A stretch of 64,000 nucleotides of DNA from Limiplasma sp958448555 (GTDB taxonomy: Bacteria > Bacillota > Clostridia > Christensenellales > Aristaeellaceae). Location: assembly GCA_958448555.1 (NCBI GenBank), contig CAUDEL010000002.1, positions 41,570 through 105,569 of the forward strand, in the 5' to 3' direction. Position numbers and translations under genes: made by a program. A model generated the notes under the pieces. It saw nothing but the letters and a program-made list of their open reading frames with translations, did not search any database and was not told the DNA's origin. Positions 59,630 to 64,000 of this stretch are shown here, one piece after another (position 1 is the stretch's first letter; each line of letters starts with the position of its first letter).

Positions 59630-61030
59630 ATGGCCAAGGTTGGAATTACCGATACCATCCTGCGCGACGCGCACCAGAGCCAGGCCGCGACGCGCATGAG
59701 ATTTTCCCAGATGGAACCCGCGTTTGACAAGCTGGACAAGGTAGGCTACTTCTCCCTGGAGTGCTGGGGCGGCGCGACGTTTGACAGCTGCCTGCGCTTC
59801 CTCAACGAGGACCCCTGGGAGCGCCTGCGCAAGCTGCGCAAGGGCCTGCCCAACACCAAGCTCCAGATGCTGCTGCGCGGCCAGAACCTGCTGGGCTACA
59901 AGCACTACGCCGACGACGTGGTCGATTTCTTCGTCAAAAAGACGGTGGAGAACGGCTGCGACATCATCCGCTGCTTTGACGCTCTCAACGACCTGCGCAA
60001 CATGGAGACCGCCGTCAAGGCCACCAAGAAGTACGGCGGCACCGCCGAGGTGGCCATGAGCTACACCATTAGCCCCGTTCACACGGAGGACTACTTCGTC
60101 AAGCTCGCCGCCGACATCGCCAAGATGGGCGCGGACATCATCTGCATCAAGGACATGGCCAACCTCCTTCTGCCCTACAGCGCCTACAGCCTCATCAAGC
60201 GCCTCAAGGCGGAAACGAACCTGCCCATCGTCCTGCACACCCACGACACCACCGGCACCGGCGCCATGACGCTCCTTAAGGCCGTCGAGGCGGGCGTTGA
60301 CGTGATCGACACCGCGCTCTCCGCGCTGGGCAACGGCACCTCGCAGCCCACCACCGAGTCCATGGTGGCCACGCTCCAGGGCACCGAGTACGACACCGGC
60401 CTGGACCTCAAGCTCCTGAGCGACCTGGCCGCCTACTTCCGCGGTGTGGCCGAGGAGCTGACCAAGGAGGGCTGGCGCGATCCCGCCCGCGTGCTCTCCA
60501 CCGACGCAAACACGCTCCTCTATCAGGTGCCCGGCGGCATGCTGAGCAACCTCATCGGCCAGCTCAAGCAGGCCAACGCCATGGATAAGTACTACGACGT
60601 GCTGGCCGAGGTGCCGCGCGTGCGCAAGGACTTCGGCTATCCGCCGCTGGTGACGCCAACCAGCCAGATCGTGGGCACGCAGGCCGTGATGAACATCCTG
60701 GGCGGCGAGCGCTACAAGATGGTCACCAAGGAGTCCAAGGCCCTGCTTCGCGGCGAGTACGGACGGCTGCCCGCGCCCGTCAACGAAGAAGTTCGCAAAA
60801 AGTGCATCGGCGACGACAAGGTCATCACCCATCGTCCTGCCGACGATATTCCCCCGGAGCTGGAGAAGTACCGCGAGGAGATCCGCGACTACTACCAGCA
60901 GGAGGAGGACGTGCTCAGCTACGCCCTGTTCCCGCAGGTGGCGATCAAGTACTTCCAGTACCGCCAGGCCAGGCAGCTTGGCGTGGACAGCACCATGCTC
61001 AACAAGGAAGAAAAGACCATGCCCGTGTGA
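59630..61030 (+). CDS. OadA/5S-type carboxyltransferase (oxaloacetate decarboxylase alpha, pyruvate carboxylase subunit B family)
   Basis: 466 residues from ATG 59630, eight bases after AAGAGG. TIM-barrel carboxyltransferase: 'DTILRDAHQSQAATRMR', 'ECWGGATFDSCLRFL', 'RGQNLLGYKHY', metal/carbamate region 'CIKDMANLLLPY' and 'LHTHDTTGTGAM'. It transfers carboxyl between oxaloacetate/pyruvate and biotin. There is no C-terminal biotin domain, so it depends on the separate carrier. It closes the operon and is followed by a terminator. Confidence 0.93.
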   Translation: MAKVGITDTILRDAHQSQAATRMRFSQMEPAFDKLDKVGYFSLECWGGATFDSCLRFLNEDPWERLRKLRKGLPNTKLQMLLRGQNLLGYKHYADDVVDFFVKKTVENGCDIIRCFDALNDLRNMETAVKATKKYGGTAEVAMSYTISPVHTEDYFVKLAADIAKMGADIICIKDMANLLLPYSAYSLIKRLKAETNLPIVLHTHDTTGTGAMTLLKAVEAGVDVIDTALSALGNGTSQPTTESMVATLQGTEYDTGLDLKLLSDLAAYFRGVAEELTKEGWRDPARVLSTDANTLLYQVPGGMLSNLIGQLKQANAMDKYYDVLAEVPRVRKDFGYPPLVTPTSQIVGTQAVMNILGGERYKMVTKESKALLRGEYGRLPAPVNEEVRKKCIGDDKVITHRPADDIPPELEKYREEIRDYYQQEEDVLSYALFPQVAIKYFQYRQARQLGVDSTMLNKEEKTMPV

Positions 61031-61042
61031 TAAATCACGGTG

Positions 61043-61074
61043 GGCGGGACGGCCGCAGGCGCCGTCCCGCCTTT
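61043..61074 (+). terminator. intrinsic terminator of the decarboxylase operon
   Basis: GGCGGGACGGC (61043-61053) and GCCGTCCCGCC (61061-61071) form a perfect 11-bp stem, followed by TTT. Confidence 0.82.
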
Positions 61075-61153
61075 GTATGTTCCCGCCGGTTCGGTGGGAG
61101 GATAAACAAGGAGGCGGCCCGTCAAGCGGCCGCCCCGCAGGGAGAGGAAGCAT

Positions 61154-62128
61154 ATGTGCACCAGCATCGCAATGACAGCGGGAGACTTCTATTTTGGGCG
61201 CAACCTGGATCTGGAATATGCCTTTGGCGAGCAGGTGGCAATCACCCCGCGCCGCTATCCCATCGCCTTTCGAATGGCGGGGGAGCTTGCGCGCCACCAT
61301 GCCATGATCGGCATGGCTACGGTCGCGGACGGCTATCCCCTGTACGCCGAAGCGGCGAATGAAAAGGGCCTGTGCATCGCGGGCCTGAATTTTCCCCAAA
61401 ACGCCTTTTATCCCGCCGAAAAGGCGAACGACAAGGCCAACGTCTCGCCCTTCGAGCTGCCGCTGTGGGTGCTGGGACAGTGCGAAAGCGTGGCGCAGGC
61501 CAGATCGCTGTTGGAGCGCACGCATCTTGTGGCGGTCAATTTCAGCGACGCCATGCCTCTGGCGCCGCTGCACTGGCACATCGCGGACCGGGAAAGCTCC
61601 GTCGTCCTGGAGTGCATGCGTGACGGGATGCACATCCACGACAACCCCGTGGGCGTGCTGACCAACAACCCGCCCTTTGACTTCCAGATGAACAACCTGC
61701 GCCAGTACATGGGGCTTACCTCCGGGGAGCCGGAAAACACCCTCGGCCCCGGGCTGGAGCTCACGCCCTTCGGCCGGGGTTTTGGCGCGATCGGCCTTCC
61801 GGGGGATTTTTCGCCCGCGTCGCGCTTTGTCAAGGCGGCGTTCCTGCGGATGAATTCCGTCTGCGAGGAAAACCAAGAGCGCTGCGTTTCGCAGTTTTTC
61901 CACCTGCTGGACGCCGTGGCCATGCCGCGCGGCGCGGTACGGGCCGGCGAGCGCTGGGACATCACCACCTATTCGTGCTGCATCAACGCCGGCAAGGGCA
62001 TCTATTATTACAAGACGTATGACAACAGCCGGCTCACCGCCGTCGATATGCATCATGAGGACCTGGAGGGGCGCCAGGTCAGGAGCTTCGCGCTGGAAAC
62101 CGGGCTTGGGATTGCCCGCGCAAACTGA
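61154..62128 (+). CDS. choloylglycine hydrolase-family enzyme, probable bile salt hydrolase
   Basis: 324 residues, normal length. The N-terminal nucleophile Cys2 follows the initiator Met directly. Active-site equivalents are present: Arg16 and Asp19 in 'YFGRNLDLE', Asn79 in 'AGLNFPQNAFY', Asn171 in 'GVLTNNPPFDFQ' and Arg224 in 'SRFVKAAF'. The family includes bile salt hydrolases and penicillin V acylases; the GLNFP and NNPPFDFQ forms favour bile salt deconjugation. There is no signal peptide, so it is cytosolic. GGGAGAGG precedes the ATG, and a GGCGGCC/GGCCGCC hairpin lies in the leader (about 61113-61133). Confidence 0.9.
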   Translation: MCTSIAMTAGDFYFGRNLDLEYAFGEQVAITPRRYPIAFRMAGELARHHAMIGMATVADGYPLYAEAANEKGLCIAGLNFPQNAFYPAEKANDKANVSPFELPLWVLGQCESVAQARSLLERTHLVAVNFSDAMPLAPLHWHIADRESSVVLECMRDGMHIHDNPVGVLTNNPPFDFQMNNLRQYMGLTSGEPENTLGPGLELTPFGRGFGAIGLPGDFSPASRFVKAAFLRMNSVCEENQERCVSQFFHLLDAVAMPRGAVRAGERWDITTYSCCINAGKGIYYYKTYDNSRLTAVDMHHEDLEGRQVRSFALETGLGIARAN

Positions 62129-62140
62129 CGGACACCAGAA

Positions 62141-62182
62141 AAGCGGACGGAGGAGAAGCGCTTCTTTTCCGCCCGCTTTTTG
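62141..62182 (+). terminator. intrinsic terminator after the bile-salt-hydrolase gene
   Basis: AAGCGG-A-CGGA...GAAG pairs with CTTC...TCCG-C-CCGCTT (62141-62178), followed by TTTTT counting from 62177. Confidence 0.75.
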
Positions 62183-62220
62183 TTGTCCCGATGAATGACC
62201 ATGCCCTCAGGCGCCGGGCT

Positions 62221-63648
62221 TCATCCGGCCAGAGGCAGCAGATTGAGCAGCAGAAGCCAGCTCAGCCCATAGTAGGTCACCACGGCCACCAGGTCGTTGA
62301 CGGTGGTGATGAGCGGCCCGGAGGCCACGGCGGGATCGACGTTGATCTTCTTGAAAAACAACGGTATCAGCGTGCCTATGGCGCTGGAGATGACCATTGC
62401 CACAAGCAGCGAGAGGCCGATGCAGCCGGAGACGGCAAAGGCGGTCAGCGGCGTGCGCCCCATGACTAGGCAGATGTAGAGCCCCAGCAGCCCGAAGGCG
62501 GCCACACCCAGCAAAAGGCCGTTGACCGAGCCGATGCGCATCTCCTTGGCGACCAGTCCGAATTTCTGCCGCAGCGTCAGGTTTTCGTCCATCAGCACAC
62601 GGATGGTCACCGCCAGGGATTGCGTGCCCACATTGCCCGCCATGTCCAGAATGAGCGACTGAAAGCACATGATGAGCGTGAGCCTGGACACCACCTGCTC
62701 AAAGGCGCTGACGACGGATGAAACCAGCATGCCTAGCCCCAGAAGCACCATCAGCCAGGGCAGGCGTTTTTTCATGCTCTGCACGAGCGGTTCGCTCAGG
62801 TCCTCCTCCGCGGTCAGACCGGCCAGGCGGGCATAATCCTCGCCCATCTCGTCATCCACAACCTGCACAAGGCTCTGGGAGGTAATCACGCCCAGAAGGT
62901 GATTGCTGCTGTCCAGCACCGGGATGAGGTCCTCGGAGTAGTCTTTGAGCAGCTCGATGCACTCGTCAATGCTCTCGTGGCCGTAGACATAGGGGTAGGA
63001 GGTCATGATAAGGCTTTGAAAATCGGTGTCGGGACGCGCGATGATGAGCTCCTTGAGGTCGATGGCGCCGCAGAAGATGTCCGCGCCGTCGCGCACAAAG
63101 AGGGTGGAGATGTTGTCGTTGACCGCGGCCTGCTCGATGAGCGAGCTCATGGCCTGCTTGACCGTCAGGCTGTTTTGCACGCAGATATAGTTGGTGGTCA
63201 TCCGACTGCCGATCTCATCGTCGTCAAAGGTCAGCATCAGCGCCAGATCGGTTTTGGAACTCTCGTCCAGACATTCGAGCAGGCCGCTCTTGTAGCGGGG
63301 CTCCAGCTCGGAGAGCAGGGAAAGCGCGGCGTCGGACTCCATGCTGTCAATCGTCTGAGCGGCCTTGCGCAGGTCCATCTCCGACAGGTAGCCGGCCGCG
63401 TCCACGCTCTCAAGGCGCTCCATCACATTGGCCAGCGTATCGGCGCTCAAAATGCGGTAGAGCTTTTTCCGCTCGGCCGGGCTTAGCAAGGACAGCGCGC
63501 CCGCGATGTCCTTTTCGTGGTAATCTTCCAGCCGCTCCTGAAGAACCTTCGGAGAGGCGGGGCTTTTGACGATGCGGATGATCTCCCGCGCGTAATCGGG
63601 TTTTGGGGAGAGGGCGGTTTTCACCGCCTGAAGAATTCTCGGTTCCAT
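62221..63648 (-). CDS. mgtE: magnesium transporter MgtE
   Basis: 475 residues. An N-terminal MgtE_N domain (helical repeats, 20-140), two CBS domains (about 145-270) with 'FDDDEIGSRMTTNYICVQNS', and five membrane helices with 'DMAGNVGTQSLAVTIRVL' and 'DPAVASGPLITTVNDL' containing the pore Asp. The CBS and N domains sense cytosolic Mg2+ and gate the channel. GGAGG is 8 bases upstream of the ATG. It has a long leader of about 180 bases. Confidence 0.95.
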   Translation of the reverse strand: MEPRILQAVKTALSPKPDYAREIIRIVKSPASPKVLQERLEDYHEKDIAGALSLLSPAERKKLYRILSADTLANVMERLESVDAAGYLSEMDLRKAAQTIDSMESDAALSLLSELEPRYKSGLLECLDESSKTDLALMLTFDDDEIGSRMTTNYICVQNSLTVKQAMSSLIEQAAVNDNISTLFVRDGADIFCGAIDLKELIIARPDTDFQSLIMTSYPYVYGHESIDECIELLKDYSEDLIPVLDSSNHLLGVITSQSLVQVVDDEMGEDYARLAGLTAEEDLSEPLVQSMKKRLPWLMVLLGLGMLVSSVVSAFEQVVSRLTLIMCFQSLILDMAGNVGTQSLAVTIRVLMDENLTLRQKFGLVAKEMRIGSVNGLLLGVAAFGLLGLYICLVMGRTPLTAFAVSGCIGLSLLVAMVISSAIGTLIPLFFKKINVDPAVASGPLITTVNDLVAVVTYYGLSWLLLLNLLPLAG

Positions 63649-63827
63649 TGGTTTCGCCTCCTGTCCGGGTGATCCGGCCAGGGGCGTGCGGGCATGCGCA
63701 GGCCGTCCCGCGCCTGCTCAGGAACGGGACAAACGGCTTCCGGCACATACGCGCCGCCGCCGGCCGGTCTTTGTTCTTCGGCCCTGACTGTCACATCCGT
63801 CCATCCCGCTCACCTGCCTTTCCTGTT
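63649..63827 (-). other. long 5' leader of mgtE, unassigned structure
   Basis: From the predicted start near 63827 to the mgtE ATG there are about 180 untranslated bases. They hold at least one hairpin (GTCCCG 63705-63710 with CGGGAC 63725-63730, extended by GCCG/CGGC across a bulge). The leader does not match the M-box core that I know, so any Mg2+-sensing role is inference. Confidence 0.45.
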
Positions 63828-63833
63828 GCCACC

Positions 63834-63862
63834 ATTGTACACCCGCTGCCGCCCGGTGACAA
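63834..63862 (-). promoter_or_regulatory. promoter of mgtE
   Basis: On the minus strand TTGTCA (63862-63857), 17 bp, TACAAT (63839-63834). Confidence 0.65.
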
Positions 63863-63878
63863 GGGGCGAAATTCCATC

Positions 63879-63907
63879 AAAAAGGCGGGGCCGGTCCGGC
63901 CCCGCTT
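63879..63907 (-). terminator. intrinsic terminator of the gene entering from the right edge
   Basis: GCGGGGCCG (63885-63893) and CGGCCCCGC (63897-63905) pair perfectly; on the minus strand the stem is followed by TTTTT. A second hairpin with a T6 tract (63917-63938) precedes it, so two terminators stand in tandem. Confidence 0.8.
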
Positions 63908-63961
63908 CTGACTGTCAAAAAACCCTTTTGGGAGGGTTGGAGAGCCCGCAGGTCCGCAACC

Positions 63962-64000
63962 TCAATCGTCGCGGCGGACGCTGGCCGCGCCCTCCGCTCG
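63962..64000 (-). CDS. possible C-terminal end of an unidentified minus-strand gene
   Basis: A frame open from the window edge ends at TGA (63964-63962) after twelve residues (RAEGAASVRRDD). Two tandem minus-strand terminators directly downstream support a gene ending here, but another frame is also open and nothing can be said about the product. Confidence 0.3.
   Translation of the reverse strand, partial: RAEGAASVRRDD

Noticed and set aside
59603..62056. Minus-strand open frame of 817 codons opposite the OadA-type gene and the bile-salt-hydrolase gene
   Set aside because: It spans two recognised plus-strand genes and a terminator, is His/Gly/Val-rich and has no domain similarity; this is typical of GC-rich antisense.
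63649..63827. M-box riboswitch in the mgtE leader
   Set aside because: An AGGTGAG string is present on the minus strand (about 63810), but the following conserved M-box segments are not, so I list only an unassigned leader.

Overview
The window comes from a GC-rich, endospore-forming, anaerobic member of the Bacillota (class Clostridia; family not resolvable by eye), most likely a gut resident. The evidence is Bacillota-type gene order (yicC-remA-gmk-rpoZ-coaBC; a dcw cell-division cluster ending ftsA-ftsZ; darA-holB-ricT), sporulation-linked genes (lonB, spmA, spmB, a PASTA-tailed SpoVD-type PBP), a methionine T-box leader, a MurE with the meso-DAP signature, a small clostridial 2[4Fe-4S] ferredoxin, a biotin-dependent Na+-pumping decarboxylase operon and a bile-salt-hydrolase-type enzyme. 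I see no phage, insertion sequence, CRISPR array, tRNA or rRNA gene.

Layout. 1-4.4 kb: tail of a phosphohexomutase, a secreted GH18 glycosidase, a Nudix hydrolase coupled to a LysR regulator, and a MATE exporter. 4.4-7.2 kb: short SRP RNA, glyA, yraN, a PfkB sugar kinase. 7.2-11.3 kb: a KdpDE-like two-component pair without kdpFABC, divergent from a membrane pyrophosphatase with the K+-independent signature. 11.5-14.7 kb: yicC-remA-gmk-rpoZ-coaBC. 14.8-19.7 kb: lonB divergent from lonA-engB. 19.7-22.4 kb: an orphan small ORF whose start lies in an inverted repeat, a secreted CAP-domain protein, an acidic zinc-ribbon protein and a metallophosphoesterase. 22.6-36.3 kb: dcw cluster mraZ-ftsL-ftsI/spoVD-murE-mraY-murD-ftsW-murA-divIB-ftsA-ftsZ, lacking rsmH, murF, murG, murB and murC. 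36.4-39.7 kb: darA-holB-ricT, ferredoxin, an NTF2-like protein.

39.8-47.2 kb runs on the minus strand. A cassette of an N-formylglutamate-amidohydrolase-like enzyme and two tandem paralogous RimK-like ATP-grasp ligases has its own promoter. It is followed by a WecE-type sugar aminotransferase, a DUF308 protein, an aldo/keto reductase, a CBS/CorC membrane protein and a HAD phosphatase. This ATP-grasp cassette is the best candidate for an undescribed pathway here. 47.3-51.2 kb: second MATE exporter, deoxyinosine-type glycosylase, thioredoxin, AbrB-type regulator, spmAB. 51.2-55.7 kb: T-box-controlled metG, then tatD, a GNAT and miaA. 55.8-61.0 kb: an operon encoding two different carboxyltransferases (12S-like and OadA/5S-like), a biotin carrier, and the gamma and beta subunits of a Na+ pump, the beta subunit carrying a large insert. 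61.1-64.0 kb: bile-salt-hydrolase family enzyme, MgtE with a long leader, and the end of a minus-strand gene followed by tandem terminators.

Many genes start with TTG behind a strong Shine-Dalgarno, and about half of the recognisable promoters have a TTGC-type -35 box, usually 17 bp from a TATAAT-like -10. Terminators are mostly long perfect GC-rich hairpins. Coordinates, lengths and motifs were read directly from the sequence; family names are from motif recognition without database searches.
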